A stretch of 57,985 nucleotides of DNA, from the NCBI GenBank assembly GCA_002748735.1, contig PDTC01000021.1:1-57985 (forward strand). The letters run 5' to 3'. The notes under the pieces are model-generated. The model searched no databases. It was not told the origin of the DNA and saw nothing but the letters and a program-made list of their open reading frames with translations. Position 1 is the first letter of the stretch; every line of letters begins with the position of its first letter. The translations under genes were made by a program, and so were the position numbers. Positions 17,503 to 26,404 of this stretch are shown one piece after another. The stretch is from Desulfobulbus propionicus. Lineage in GTDB: Bacteria; Desulfobacterota; Desulfobulbia; Desulfobulbales; Desulfobulbaceae.

Positions 17503-17945
17503 GAATCTCCTTGTTGGACGATCATACGCATGAGGACTGCATCTTCAACCGGATCCCGGTAATATGCCGGGCGTCGCGCATACTCGAAAAAACCGACCCG
17601 CCGGTAGAGTCGCAGGGCCGCCATATTACCGAGACGAACCTCCAGAAAAAGCTGTTCAACGCCGCGATCGTGCAGGTACTCGGCTGCAGTAGCCAGGAGC
17701 AGACGGCCGGCCCCCTGTCGCCGATGCTCACGCCGAACCCCGAGACGCAGCAGTTCCGCTTCCGGGCCGACGAGACGAAACAGGCCGAACCCCACCTCTA
17801 CATCGGTCATCACCAGCAGACACAGGCTGTTTTTGGTCTCCAGCTCACGGGCAATCGCAGCAGCACTCCACGGCCTGTCCATGCACGACTGTTCCAGGGC
17901 AGCCAGGGTTGCGAGATCGCTCCATTCCCCGGGCCGAACGTTCAC
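17499..17945 (-). CDS. rimI: ribosomal-protein-alanine N-acetyltransferase RimI-like GNAT
   Basis: This 148-residue GNAT acetyltransferase resembles RimI, which acetylates the N-terminal Ala of ribosomal protein S18 in other bacteria. The N-terminus ALEQSCMDRPWSAAAIARE and the acetyl-CoA loop RREHRRQGAGRLLL are typical, as is LEVRLGNMAALRLYRRVGF. It overlaps gap and pgk by four bases at each end, so it is translationally embedded in the glycolysis operon. That is not its usual place (often beside tsaB). A different protein substrate cannot be excluded. Confidence 0.88.
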   Translation of the reverse strand: MNVRPGEWSDLATLAALEQSCMDRPWSAAAIARELETKNSLCLLVMTDVEVGFGLFRLVGPEAELLRLGVRREHRRQGAGRLLLATAAEYLHDRGVEQLFLEVRLGNMAALRLYRRVGFFEYARRPAYYRDPVEDAVLMRMIVQQGDS

Positions 17946-19156
17946 AGCATCTCTTCGCCGACCTTGACTGTCAGGTCTCCCAGCATGTTGGTATAACTGC
18001 CCAGTTCATTGTCGTACCATCCGTAGATCACGGCCTGGGTCACGGGCACATCAAGCATCTTGGGCAGCCCTTCTGCGGGGATTCCGCTCAGGGCGGAAAG
18101 GTTAACCCTGATGGCCGCAGTCCGAGTATGAATCTCTGTGGACTCAATGATAGCCGCCGCCCTGGGGACCCCGATAATATCCGAACTGACATTTTGCTCT
18201 TCGGAGAACTGCAGATAAGGGGTGTCCGCCGCGAATGTACGGTAAATATCATGAATCAGTTCCCGTTTGACCGGGTTACCAAGATCATCCTGCAGATTGA
18301 GGACCAGGATAATCAGTGATCCTGTTGATGTGGGAATACGCACGGATTCGGCAATAAACCCGATACGTTTCATTTCCGGAATAACCAGAGCCAGGGCCTT
18401 GGCCGCACCTGTGGTGGTAAGGATAATGTTGTTTAAGATCGAGCGGTTCTTGCGCAGATCCTTAGCACCACCAGCGGGTAGCCGGTCCAGCACCTGCTGA
18501 CTGCCGGTGGCCGCATGAACGGTGACCATCGACGCAGAGAGCATACGATCCGCACCGAACTGGTCCATAAGGGGCTTGATCATATAACTCAAACAGGTAG
18601 TGGTGCAGCTGGCCGCAGAGATGACCGTATGTCTGCCGGGATTATAGTCATCATCATTGATGCCCATGATGGTTGTCACCGCATCTTCGGGCATCTCCAG
18701 GCCTTTGGCCTTGATCTTAAAAGGTGCTGACAGGATGACCTTGTCTGCTCCCGCCTGCAGGTGGCCCCGCAGGGCGCCACGTCCCTCTCCCGGATCCGCA
18801 GTGGGGTCAGTGAAAACGCCGGTGCTGTCGACCACCAGCCGTACACCGTGTTCCCGCCAGCGAATATCGGCAGGATTTCTCGTTTCACGCAATATGGTCA
18901 CGGGCATGCCGTTGACCTCCATGGTACCGGTGGCTTCATCGAGATTCTCAATCACCCGACCGCCGTTAAATCCATGAAGGTAACTACCGAGACGGCCATA
19001 GGTGGAATCCTTCTCGATAGATGCGGCAAGATCTTCCAGGCCCCGGCCAACTTCGCGACCGATATTAACAACAACCCCTGAAAAATGCCGACGGCCGGCA
19101 TGGTGCCACAGCGACAGCTTCCCGATCCTTCCCAGTCCGTTCAACCCCAGTTTCAT
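17942..19156 (-). CDS. gap: divergent glyceraldehyde-3-phosphate dehydrogenase
   Basis: This is the Rossmann-fold GAPDH family: LGLNGLGRIGKLSL at the N-terminus, a catalytic Cys in SAASCTTTCLSY, a conserved His in VTVHAATG, and YGWYDNELGSY at the C-terminus. At 404 residues it is longer than the usual 330-340. It also departs from the canonical SNASCTTNCLAP (Ala for Asn, Thr for Asn, SY for AP), and the segment after the second strand (VVVNIGREVG) lacks the usual NAD-specific Asp of the NDL motif, so a cofactor preference other than NAD is possible. A good GAGGAGG site precedes the ATG. It leads the operon with rimI, pgk, tpiA and secG, which supports a glycolytic or gluconeogenic role. Confidence 0.9.
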   Translation of the reverse strand: MKLGLNGLGRIGKLSLWHHAGRRHFSGVVVNIGREVGRGLEDLAASIEKDSTYGRLGSYLHGFNGGRVIENLDEATGTMEVNGMPVTILRETRNPADIRWREHGVRLVVDSTGVFTDPTADPGEGRGALRGHLQAGADKVILSAPFKIKAKGLEMPEDAVTTIMGINDDDYNPGRHTVISAASCTTTCLSYMIKPLMDQFGADRMLSASMVTVHAATGSQQVLDRLPAGGAKDLRKNRSILNNIILTTTGAAKALALVIPEMKRIGFIAESVRIPTSTGSLIILVLNLQDDLGNPVKRELIHDIYRTFAADTPYLQFSEEQNVSSDIIGVPRAAAIIESTEIHTRTAAIRVNLSALSGIPAEGLPKMLDVPVTQAVIYGWYDNELGSYTNMLGDLTVKVGEEML

Positions 19157-19235
19157 CAGTGCCCCTCCTCAATGGCTTTTCGTCATTTTTGACTAATGAT
19201 TTTATGGCCTGTTCGACCCGTTACGCCTCGCTCTC

Positions 19236-19265
19236 TTGAATTATTCGTGTAAAAGAGGGTAATAT
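19236..19265 (+). promoter_or_regulatory. candidate sigma-70 promoter for sfsA-queC
   Basis: TTGAAT (19236-19241) and TAATAT (19260-19265) are separated by 18 bases in the divergent region between gap and sfsA. The start of sfsA is about 170 bases downstream, leaving a long leader that contains the inverted repeat at 19302-19330. Confidence 0.4.
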
Positions 19266-19301
19266 GGGTTCTTTGACAAAGAAAACCGTGGGCCAGCGAT
19301 A

Positions 19302-19330
19302 CGTCTATAGCTGTATCACTACTATAGACG
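19302..19330. repeat. 9-bp perfect inverted repeat (operator or leader hairpin)
   Basis: CGTCTATAG at 19302-19310 and CTATAGACG at 19322-19330 are exact reverse complements with an 11-base spacer. It lies in the leader of sfsA, 37 bases downstream of the candidate -10 box. There is no T run after it, so it is not a terminator. The centre-to-centre distance of 20 bases (two helical turns) would suit a dimeric regulator. Confidence 0.55.
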
Positions 19331-19433
19331 AAAAGCTGTAATGCCGAAAGACGAAAGCGTAAGATACCCGGTGACATCGTCTGCCCACGGTCCCGGGCCA
19401 AAACGAGCCACCTGAGGACGCTGCTCAAACCCC

Positions 19434-20135
19434 ATGCAACTACACACACAACAACAGCAGGGTATCCTGCACAAACGCTACAAACGGTTCCTTGCCGATA
19501 TTGACCTCCCCGACGGTAAAAGACTGACCGTCCACTGCCCCAACTCAGGTTCCATGAAAGGCTGCTCTGCACCAGGCAGCCCGGTCATCATCTCGCATTC
19601 GGACAATCCAAAACGGAAATATTCGTGGACCCTGGAAATGGTACAGGCCAGCGGTGTCTGGGTGGGCGTCAACACCTCGCTCACCAACAAAATTGTCGCT
19701 GAAGCCCTGGAAAACGGCACCATCGACGAATTTGGCAAACTGGACACCATACATGCGGAAGTCAAGACGTCTCTGGGAACCCGGCTGGATTTCAGGGTAC
19801 ATGCCCAAGGACAGCCGGTGTACATTGAAGTAAAAAACTGCTCACTGGCAGAGGGGCATACTGCTCTCTTCCCGGACGCGGTTACCACGCGAGGCACCAA
19901 ACACCTCCTTGAACTCGCCCGGCTCCATGAGGCAGGTAACGCCGCAGCCGTTCTCTTCTGCGTCCAGCGTGCCGATGCCGATCGCTTCTCGCCTGCGGCC
20001 CACATTGATCCCGAGTATGCAAAAACATTATGGGCTGTTCACGATAAAGGCGTACAGGTTCTTATCTATCAGGCCAGGGTCACCCCCCAGGCCATCACCA
20101 TAACAAACAAACTGCCACTCTCGGAGAACAGTTGA
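19434..20135 (+). CDS. sfsA: SfsA-family DNA/RNA nuclease-like protein
   Basis: The 233 residues fit the SfsA family: [10 protein letters not shown]-like [12 protein letters not shown], the [10 protein letters not shown] block, [19 protein letters not shown] with the Glu/Lys of a PD-(D/E)xK-like site, [13 protein letters not shown], and [13 protein letters not shown]. SfsA was first named for sugar-fermentation stimulation and is related to nucleases; its biological role is unsettled. The stop lies one base before the queC start, so the two genes are coupled. Confidence 0.95.
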   Translation: MQLHTQQQQGILHKRYKRFLADIDLPDGKRLTVHCPNSGSMKGCSAPGSPVIISHSDNPKRKYSWTLEMVQASGVWVGVNTSLTNKIVAEALENGTIDEFGKLDTIHAEVKTSLGTRLDFRVHAQGQPVYIEVKNCSLAEGHTALFPDAVTTRGTKHLLELARLHEAGNAAAVLFCVQRADADRFSPAAHIDPEYAKTLWAVHDKGVQVLIYQARVTPQAITITNKLPLSENS

Positions 20136-20136
20136 C

Positions 20137-20841
20137 ATGGGGTCCGAAAACAATGCTGTCATCCTCCTCAGCGGCGGACTCGACTCGACAACCGTGCTGG
20201 CCATGGCTGCGAACCAAGGCTATACCTGCAATTGCCTGAGTTTTCGCTATGGCCAGCGACAAGAGATAGAGCTGCAACGAGCCCAAAAGGTCAGCGAACA
20301 ACTGGGCGCTGCACGTCATCTGGTACTGGAGGTGGATCTCGGTGCCATAGGCGGCTCTGCCCTGACAACAACCATTGACGTCCCCAAGGACAGGGAGATC
20401 GGCGACAACGAGATCCCTGTCACCTACGTCCCGGCGAGGAACATCATCTTCCTTGCCCATGCGCTGTCATGGGCTGAGGTTGTTGGTGCCCGCGACATCT
20501 TTCTGGGGATCAACGCTGTCGATTACAGCGGCTATCCAGACTGTCGCCCCGAGTTCCTTGACGCCTTCACCCAGATGGCCAACCTGGGGACCAAGGCGGG
20601 CAGCACCGGCCAGTCCTTCCACTTCCACGCCCCACTGATGCGTATGAGCAAAAAAGAGATCATCGAGCAGGGGGTGAGGCTTGGCGTCAACTATGGACTT
20701 ACCCACAGCTGCTACGACCCGGTGGGCGAGCTTGCCTGTGGGCGCTGTGACGCCTGCCTACTCCGGCTTAAAGGGTTTGCCGAAGCAGGGCTCACTGATC
20801 CGGCACCCTACGTCAAGATCGAAAAAAGGTCGGGCTCCTGA
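20137..20841 (+). CDS. queC: 7-cyano-7-deazaguanine synthase
   Basis: QueC converts 7-carboxy-7-deazaguanine to preQ0 with ATP and ammonia, in queuosine synthesis. The 234 residues carry the ATP-pyrophosphatase loop [12 protein letters not shown] and the four zinc cysteines near the C-terminus (HSCYDP, CGRCDAC). [15 protein letters not shown] is also conserved. It sits one base after sfsA and ends 13 bases from the convergent pyrC, with no terminator in between. No other que gene is in the window. Confidence 0.97.
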   Translation: MGSENNAVILLSGGLDSTTVLAMAANQGYTCNCLSFRYGQRQEIELQRAQKVSEQLGAARHLVLEVDLGAIGGSALTTTIDVPKDREIGDNEIPVTYVPARNIIFLAHALSWAEVVGARDIFLGINAVDYSGYPDCRPEFLDAFTQMANLGTKAGSTGQSFHFHAPLMRMSKKEIIEQGVRLGVNYGLTHSCYDPVGELACGRCDACLLRLKGFAEAGLTDPAPYVKIEKRSGS

Positions 20842-20854
20842 CATCGCCTTTGAA

Positions 20855-22126
20855 TCAGAGCAGACTGTGGGTAGCCCTCCCTTCCACCAGGGTGAGAATG
20901 GCTCGCCCGGTCAGCCGCCAGTCAAGAAAGGGCGAGTTATGACTGCGGGAGACCACCTGGTCCCGGGAGTAGATAAAGGTCTGCTCCGGATCGATGACCG
21001 TGACATCGGCGGGTAGCCCCGGACTCAAGCTGCCGCCAGGAACCTGAAGGATTCGTGCCGGCGCCGTTGACAACAGCTCCATCAGCCGCAGAGGCTCAAG
21101 GGAACCATCGCGGACCAGGGCAAGTCCCAGTGGCAATGATGTTTCAAGGCCGATGATGCCATTGGCCGCAACAGCAAACTCCACCTCTTTCTCCAGCACC
21201 GAATGCGGGGCATGATCAGAGGCGATCGCGTCCAGGGTACCGTCGACCAGGGCCCGCCGCACGGCGTCCCGATCCGCCGCACCGCGCAGCGGTGGATGCA
21301 CCTTGGCCAGGGTGTCGTACTCACCCACATCCTCGTCGGTGAGTGTAAAGTAGTGGGGTGCTGTCTCAGCACTGACCTGTACACCTCTCGATTTAGCGCT
21401 GCGAATCAGCTCCAGGGCAGCAGCAGTGCTGACATGGGCGATATGTACCGGTTTTCCAGTGAACTCGGCCAGGGCAATCTCACGATAGACCATGACCGCC
21501 TCAGCAATGGTGGGGATACCCTGCAACCCCAACCGGGTCGAATGAGCACCCTCGTTCATGACGCCCCTGCTCAGGGCTGGCTCCTCGCAGTGGGCAATCA
21601 CGGTCAGTCCAAAATCACTGGCATACTCAAGTGCCCGGCGCATGAGCTGGGCGTTGACAACCGGATGACCGTCATCAGAGACAGCCCGAACACCCGCTCG
21701 ACGCAACTCGCCAAACTCGGCCAGACGCTCTCCGTTGAGCCCCCTGCTGATGGCGGCAACGGGGTATACCCGGGCACTGGCGCTGGCAGCCCGTTCATGG
21801 AGGAGAGCGGTCACCGCAGTGTTGTCATTGACCGGCCTGGTGTTGGGCATGCAGGCCACAGCGGTGAAGCCGCCTGCTGCTGCGGCCTTTGTCCCTGACT
21901 GCACATCTTCCTTATACTCCTCCCCCGGCTCACGCAAATGCACATGCATATCAATGAGGCCGGGAACCACCCAGCATCCACTGGCGTCGACCGACTGGGC
22001 ATCGTCAGCGGGAGAGGCTCCGGGTTCAAGCAGTATCCCGTTGCGGATAACCAGATCGCCGATTTCATCAATCCCCCGGAACGGATCAATGACCCTGCCG
22101 CCCTGTATATGCCAGGAGTTTATCAT
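20855..22126 (-). CDS. pyrC: dihydroorotase (class I)
   Basis: This enzyme closes carbamoyl-aspartate to dihydroorotate in pyrimidine synthesis. The start at 22126 (423 aa) follows GGGGAGA; the frame is open 29 codons further but that part overlaps pyrB and lacks family similarity. Zinc ligands are seen in DMHVHLREPG, HCEE, HIAHVST and the Asp of ASDHAPHS. The extended Lys-carbamate region KAAAAGGFTAVACMPNT is typical of the bacterial PyrC/PyrX type that partners PyrB. It follows pyrB by 34 bases. The ligands are present, so this copy appears catalytic rather than a PyrX-like pseudo-enzyme. Confidence 0.95.
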   Translation of the reverse strand: MINSWHIQGGRVIDPFRGIDEIGDLVIRNGILLEPGASPADDAQSVDASGCWVVPGLIDMHVHLREPGEEYKEDVQSGTKAAAAGGFTAVACMPNTRPVNDNTAVTALLHERAASASARVYPVAAISRGLNGERLAEFGELRRAGVRAVSDDGHPVVNAQLMRRALEYASDFGLTVIAHCEEPALSRGVMNEGAHSTRLGLQGIPTIAEAVMVYREIALAEFTGKPVHIAHVSTAAALELIRSAKSRGVQVSAETAPHYFTLTDEDVGEYDTLAKVHPPLRGAADRDAVRRALVDGTLDAIASDHAPHSVLEKEVEFAVAANGIIGLETSLPLGLALVRDGSLEPLRLMELLSTAPARILQVPGGSLSPGLPADVTVIDPEQTFIYSRDQVVSRSHNSPFLDWRLTGRAILTLVEGRATHSLL

Positions 22127-22160
22127 ACTGTCTCCCCTCTTGCCGAGCAGACAACCCGAC

Positions 22161-23093
22161 TCAGCTGTTTCCCATAACCAGATACAGCAGTGCCATGCGT
22201 ACAGCCACACCATTGGTAACCTGATCGAGGATCACCGAGCGGCTGCTGTCCGCCAACTCAGGCGGCAGCTCTACTCCTCGATTGACCGGACCGGGGTGCA
22301 TAATAATCGCATCCTCCCTGGCTACCCGTAAGACTCCTTCACCAATACCGAACTCTCTGGCATATTCCCTTAATGATGGCAGCAGCGGGTCATTTTGCCG
22401 CTCACGCTGGATACGCAGAGTCATCACCACATCGGCATCTCGTACCGCCTCTTCCAGCGAGGAACAGACCCGGGCACCCAGGTCCTCAAGCCCCTTGGGC
22501 ATGAGGGTGGACGGCCCATAAACATGGACCTCAGACCCCATGCGGGTAAAACCTTCAATGGCCGAGTGTGCCACCCGGGAGTGGGCGATATCACCGACAA
22601 GGGCAATCTTCAGATCATTGAGCCGCCCCTTGTTATCACGGACAGTCAACATGTCGAGGAGACACTGGGAGGGGTGCTGGTGCATACCGTCTCCGGCATT
22701 GATTACCGCAGCGTTCACATACCTGGTCAACATGTGTGGGGCCCCGGAAAAACCATGGCGGACAATGAGGATGTCCGGAGCCATGGCCGCTATGTTGCGG
22801 GCCGTGTCCACCAGGGTTTCGCCCTTGGTGGTGCTGCTGGTGGGTGCCGAAAAATTAAAGGTGTCGGCACTCATCCTCTTGGCAGCCACCTCGAAGGAGA
22901 GACGGGTCCGGGTAGAGGGCTCGAAAAACAGGTGGATGACGGTATGGCCACGCAGGGTGGGCACCTTCTTGATGGGACGCGCCGCTATCTCCTTGAACGA
23001 CTCCGCAGTGTTCAGGATGTGCTCAATATCTTCGGAAGAGAACTGGTCAATGCCAAGGATATGTCGATGCGGGAAAAAGTATCCTGTGGCCAT
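22161..23093 (-). CDS. pyrB: aspartate carbamoyltransferase catalytic subunit
   Basis: PyrB condenses carbamoyl phosphate and aspartate. The 310 residues show FFEPSTRTRLSFE for carbamoyl-phosphate binding, the mobile SSTTKGETLVDT loop, HPSQCLLDM, and HPGPVNRGVE for aspartate binding. No pyrI regulatory gene adjoins, and pyrC follows, as in PyrB-PyrC complexes known from other bacteria. It starts 12 bases after lepB ends. Confidence 0.97.
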   Translation of the reverse strand: MATGYFFPHRHILGIDQFSSEDIEHILNTAESFKEIAARPIKKVPTLRGHTVIHLFFEPSTRTRLSFEVAAKRMSADTFNFSAPTSSTTKGETLVDTARNIAAMAPDILIVRHGFSGAPHMLTRYVNAAVINAGDGMHQHPSQCLLDMLTVRDNKGRLNDLKIALVGDIAHSRVAHSAIEGFTRMGSEVHVYGPSTLMPKGLEDLGARVCSSLEEAVRDADVVMTLRIQRERQNDPLLPSLREYAREFGIGEGVLRVAREDAIIMHPGPVNRGVELPPELADSSRSVILDQVTNGVAVRMALLYLVMGNS

Positions 23094-23105
23094 ATCGGTT
23101 GCTCC

Positions 23106-23756
23106 CTAATGAACCAGGTCTCCCAGGCGCCCCCAACGAATCGAAGTCCATCGGTCAAGGGAAAAAAGCGGCTTCTGCACGTCCCAGGACCAGTAAATAA
23201 CCAGGGCCTTGCCCTTCACCGCTTTCAGGTCGACAAACCCCCAGAAACGACCATCAAAGGAGTTGTCACGATTATCCCCCATTACCAGGAGCTTGTTGGG
23301 TGGAACAGTCACCGGACCAAAGTTATCTCTGGGACCGGCCGAGGCTGGCAAAATACGGGTATCGGTCCAGGTACCATGAAGGTCGTTGAACGGTTTGCCG
23401 TTGACCATAACTTTTTTATCCCGGATCTCTACCACATCTCCTTCGACGCCGATGACCCGCTTGATGTAATCCAGTTCTGGATCCTGCGGATACCTGAACA
23501 CCACGATATCATTGGCTTGAGGTTGTTTAACAGGAATGAGGACTTTGCCGGAGAAAGGTACCTTCACACCATAGATAAACTTGGTGACAAGGATATGATC
23601 GCCGATCTGGAGGGTTGGCAGCATTGACCCAGAGGGGATCTTAAACGCCTGGATAACAAATGTCCGGATGATCAACGCCAAGATGACAGCAACGACGATG
23701 GCCTCCAGATTTTCACGAATTGCTGATTTTTTTTCAGTGGTCGCCGTTTGTGTCAC
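23106..23756 (-). CDS. lepB: signal peptidase I
   Basis: LepB removes signal peptides from exported proteins at the inner membrane. I choose the GTG at 23756 (VTQTATTEKK, 216 aa) because upstream residues are atypical; an upstream ATG in the same frame would add 30. There is one N-terminal membrane segment (AIVVAVILALIIRTFVIQ). The catalytic Ser is in IPSGSMLPTL and the Lys in YIKRVIGVEGD. Box E GDNRDNSFDGRFWG is intact. It heads the lepB-pyrB-pyrC unit. The envelope-rich neighbourhood would supply many substrates, but none is linked specifically. Confidence 0.95.
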   Translation of the reverse strand: MTQTATTEKKSAIRENLEAIVVAVILALIIRTFVIQAFKIPSGSMLPTLQIGDHILVTKFIYGVKVPFSGKVLIPVKQPQANDIVVFRYPQDPELDYIKRVIGVEGDVVEIRDKKVMVNGKPFNDLHGTWTDTRILPASAGPRDNFGPVTVPPNKLLVMGDNRDNSFDGRFWGFVDLKAVKGKALVIYWSWDVQKPLFSLDRWTSIRWGRLGDLVH

Positions 23757-23990
23757 GAAAGGATACTCTATGATAAAAATTACAGGATAAACAAAAAAAA
23801 ATCTCTGGACCGCCCGCAACCTACTCGAATCACCTCTAAAATTCAAGTTGATTCCACCAGCAGATCGCCACGAAATAAATATAATAATATTAAACAGTTA
23901 CACTTAGATAAATCTCATACAAAATGGTAACTGATACTCTATCCCCTCGTTATTTCAACAGGAAAAAATACAAAATTTTACACTCGCCGC

Positions 23991-24020
23991 TTGACAAAGG
24001 TTTCCTTTTATGTGCTTAAT
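23991..24020 (+). promoter_or_regulatory. candidate sigma-70 promoter for the pil operon
   Basis: A perfect TTGACA (23991-23996) is followed after 18 bases by CTTAAT (24015-24020) within TGTGCTTAAT, an extended -10-like sequence. It lies about 80 bases before the pilM ATG in an A/T-rich region divergent from lepB. No sigma-54 GG-N10-GC site was seen. Spacing and box match are suggestive only. Confidence 0.4.
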
Positions 24021-24101
24021 ACAGACAGGCAAGAATTTTCCAGTGGTTATCGACCGGTTGTACGGTTGGGTAGTATTCCACATCAACAGAGAAAAGACAT
24101 C

Positions 24102-25157
24102 ATGGCCAAGAAGGAACAACTCATCGTCGGGGTTGATGTCGGCTCCCATGCAGTCAAGGTATGCCAGCTTCAACAGACCAACAAGGGATATCGGTTGCTT
24201 GCTGTCGGCAACGCTGCTATTCCCCCTGGTGCTGTGGAAGATGGCGTTCTTAATGAACCCGACGAAGTGGGCAAGGCGATCACCTCCCTGTTGAAAAACC
24301 TCAAGATCAAGGCCACCAAAGTTGGCATCTCCATCTCCGGATACTCAGTCATCGTCAAAAAGGTCAGGATTGAATCCATGGAAGACGAAGAATTGGCAGA
24401 GTATATAGAAGCAGAAGCCGAGCAGTACATTCCATTTGATATTGATGACGTCTATCTTGACTTTCAGCGTCTTCCTTCATCAGGTTCGGGTAAGCACAAT
24501 GATCGGATGGAAGTAATGCTGGTAGCAGCAAAAAAAGAAGTGGTCGATGACTACCTTGACATGCTGCGTGAACAGAAACTGCAGCCTGTCCTGGTGGACG
24601 TCGACGGCTTTGCTTTAGAAAATATCTGGCAAACTGTTTCACCCGCCGATTCCAATGTCGCCCTCGTTGACATCGGGGCCTCGAAGATGAGTATCAACAT
24701 CATTGCCGACGGCTCCTCGGTTCTCGCCCGTGACATTGTTGTGGGCAGCGATCAGTTGACTGATCAGCTCGCTGCCGTCCTCGATATAGAATTTGAAGAG
24801 GCGGAACAAGTCAAACTTGGACGAGTAACGCTTACCGACGAACAACAAGGAGAGGTGGAAGACGTTTTCATCCGCATCTGCACCCAATGGATCCTGGAAA
24901 TTAAAAAGGTCATTGATCTTTACTCCTCTAATTATCCTGACAAACCGTTGCAGGATCTGGTACTCAGCGGTGGCGGCTCCAAGGTAAAGGGACTGGTCGA
25001 GTTTATCGAAAAAGAGATCGGCATAAACGTCGTTTGTTTTAATCCCTTTGACTCCATGATGGTTAACGAACGCAAAATCGATCGGAACTATCTCAACTCT
25101 ATAGCTCCTGAACTGGCCATCGCTACAGGGCTGGCGATTCGGCCGGCTATCATCTGA
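24102..25157 (+). CDS. pilM: type IV pilus inner-membrane platform protein PilM
   Basis: PilM is an actin-like cytoplasmic protein that binds the N-terminus of PilN. The ATG at 24102 opens MAKKEQLIVGVDVGSHAVKV (351 aa); the frame is open 37 codons further but lacks similarity. GVDVGSHAVK is the ATPase phosphate-1 loop, VALVDIGASKMSIN the second, and LVLSGGGSKVKGL the adenosine motif. EAEQYIPFDIDDVYLDF is the standard PilM segment. It is the first gene of pilMNOP, 7 bases before pilN. Confidence 0.97.
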   Translation: MAKKEQLIVGVDVGSHAVKVCQLQQTNKGYRLLAVGNAAIPPGAVEDGVLNEPDEVGKAITSLLKNLKIKATKVGISISGYSVIVKKVRIESMEDEELAEYIEAEAEQYIPFDIDDVYLDFQRLPSSGSGKHNDRMEVMLVAAKKEVVDDYLDMLREQKLQPVLVDVDGFALENIWQTVSPADSNVALVDIGASKMSINIIADGSSVLARDIVVGSDQLTDQLAAVLDIEFEEAEQVKLGRVTLTDEQQGEVEDVFIRICTQWILEIKKVIDLYSSNYPDKPLQDLVLSGGGSKVKGLVEFIEKEIGINVVCFNPFDSMMVNERKIDRNYLNSIAPELAIATGLAIRPAII

Positions 25158-25164
25158 GAAGATC

Positions 25165-25749
25165 ATGATCAAGATCAATTTACTCCCTATCCGTGAGATC
25201 AAGCGGCGCCAGAAGGCAAAGCAACAAATTGCGACCTTCTGTTTCGGCATTCTCCTTTTTCTCGTCGCTCTCGGCCTGATTGCCCTTTACCTGATGGCGC
25301 AGACGGCCAGGCTGGAAACAAAGCTTGACGGCCTTAAGAAAGAGACGGCAAAGTACACAAAAATCCTTCAAGAAATCAAGGAATTGGAGGCAGACAAGGC
25401 CGTCTTGAAAAATCAGATCATGGTGATTGATCAGCTGAAAGAGTCCTCTTCGCTGACGGTACACCTTCTCGACGATGTGGCCCGGCGTACCCCCAAAGAA
25501 CGTATCTGGCTGAACTCGCTGAGCCAGAGCGGCCAGAATCTTACGATCAACGGCATGGCTCTTGACAACCGAACTGTGGCCAAATATATGGATGATCTTC
25601 GGACCTCTCCCTATATTCATTCCGTGAGTCTGGCCACAGCCTCAATGCAAACGTATGCTGGACGTAAATTGAAGTCCTTTTCGCTCTCCTGCGCTGTTGG
25701 CTCTCCGGTTGATGACGCAACATCGGATAAACAAGAGACAAAAAAGTAA
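25165..25749 (+). CDS. pilN: type IV pilus assembly protein PilN
   Basis: The N-terminus MIKINLLPIREIKRR is the PilM-binding INLLP motif. A membrane segment (about 24-43) and a periplasmic coiled-coil then ferredoxin-like region follow, for 194 residues as usual. IWLNSLSQSGQNLTINGMA is the conserved start of the fold. It lies between pilM (7 bases) and pilO (15 bases). Confidence 0.95.
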   Translation: MIKINLLPIREIKRRQKAKQQIATFCFGILLFLVALGLIALYLMAQTARLETKLDGLKKETAKYTKILQEIKELEADKAVLKNQIMVIDQLKESSSLTVHLLDDVARRTPKERIWLNSLSQSGQNLTINGMALDNRTVAKYMDDLRTSPYIHSVSLATASMQTYAGRKLKSFSLSCAVGSPVDDATSDKQETKK

Positions 25750-25764
25750 TCCCAGGTTCCGCAT

Positions 25765-26397
25765 ATGGCTTCCCCTAAATCACCCGGCAAGTTTGATGCC
25801 TTCATCGACAATCAGTACCGCACGTTTGATAAGCGCACAAAGCTGTTGATTGTTGTATTTTCTCTCATCATACCTGCGGTGCTGTGCTACTTCCTACTGT
25901 TCAAGCCGAGCCTTGACGAGATAGACACACTCAACAAACAGATAGTCACCGAACAGAAATCCCTGAAAAATGCGCGTAAAAGGGCCCGCAACAAGCCCAA
26001 ACATGAACAGGAACTTGAAGAGGTCAAAAAGCTCTTTGCACAAAAATCTGCGATGCTCCCCAAGCAGCAGGAAATCCCTGACCTGCTCAGGAACATCTCT
26101 GATCTGGGTAAAAGCGCTGGGCTCGACTTCCTCAAGTTTGCTCCCGCTCGTGAAATCCCCAGGGACTTTTATGCGGAGATCCCGGTTAATATTTCGATTA
26201 GTGGCCCGTACCACAACCTTGGATTCTTTCTCGATCAGGTCAGCAAACTGGAACGTATTGTTACTGTCAACAATATCAGGCTGGGCTCTCCCAGAGAAGA
26301 AGAGACGGAAATGCTGCTGAATTCGGATTGCCAGCTGCTCACCTACCGGTTCACAAATAAAAAACTGCCCTCGGAAGAAAAGAAGAAAAAAAAGTAA
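25765..26397 (+). CDS. pilO: type IV pilus assembly protein PilO
   Basis: PilO is the bitopic partner of PilN. In 210 residues there is one membrane segment (LLIVVFSLIIPAVLCYFLLF, about 28-47), a coiled coil rich in K/E, then a periplasmic domain with FYAEIPVNISISGPYHNLGF, typical of PilO. The C-terminus is a Lys-rich tail. The spacing to pilP is 7 bases. Confidence 0.95.
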   Translation: MASPKSPGKFDAFIDNQYRTFDKRTKLLIVVFSLIIPAVLCYFLLFKPSLDEIDTLNKQIVTEQKSLKNARKRARNKPKHEQELEEVKKLFAQKSAMLPKQQEIPDLLRNISDLGKSAGLDFLKFAPAREIPRDFYAEIPVNISISGPYHNLGFFLDQVSKLERIVTVNNIRLGSPREEETEMLLNSDCQLLTYRFTNKKLPSEEKKKKK

Positions 26398-26404
26398 CTC
26401 TGCC

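Noticed and set aside
22127-22213. 29-residue N-terminal extension of pyrC
   Set aside because: It overlaps pyrB, lacks family similarity, and a strong ribosome-binding site precedes the internal ATG at 22126.
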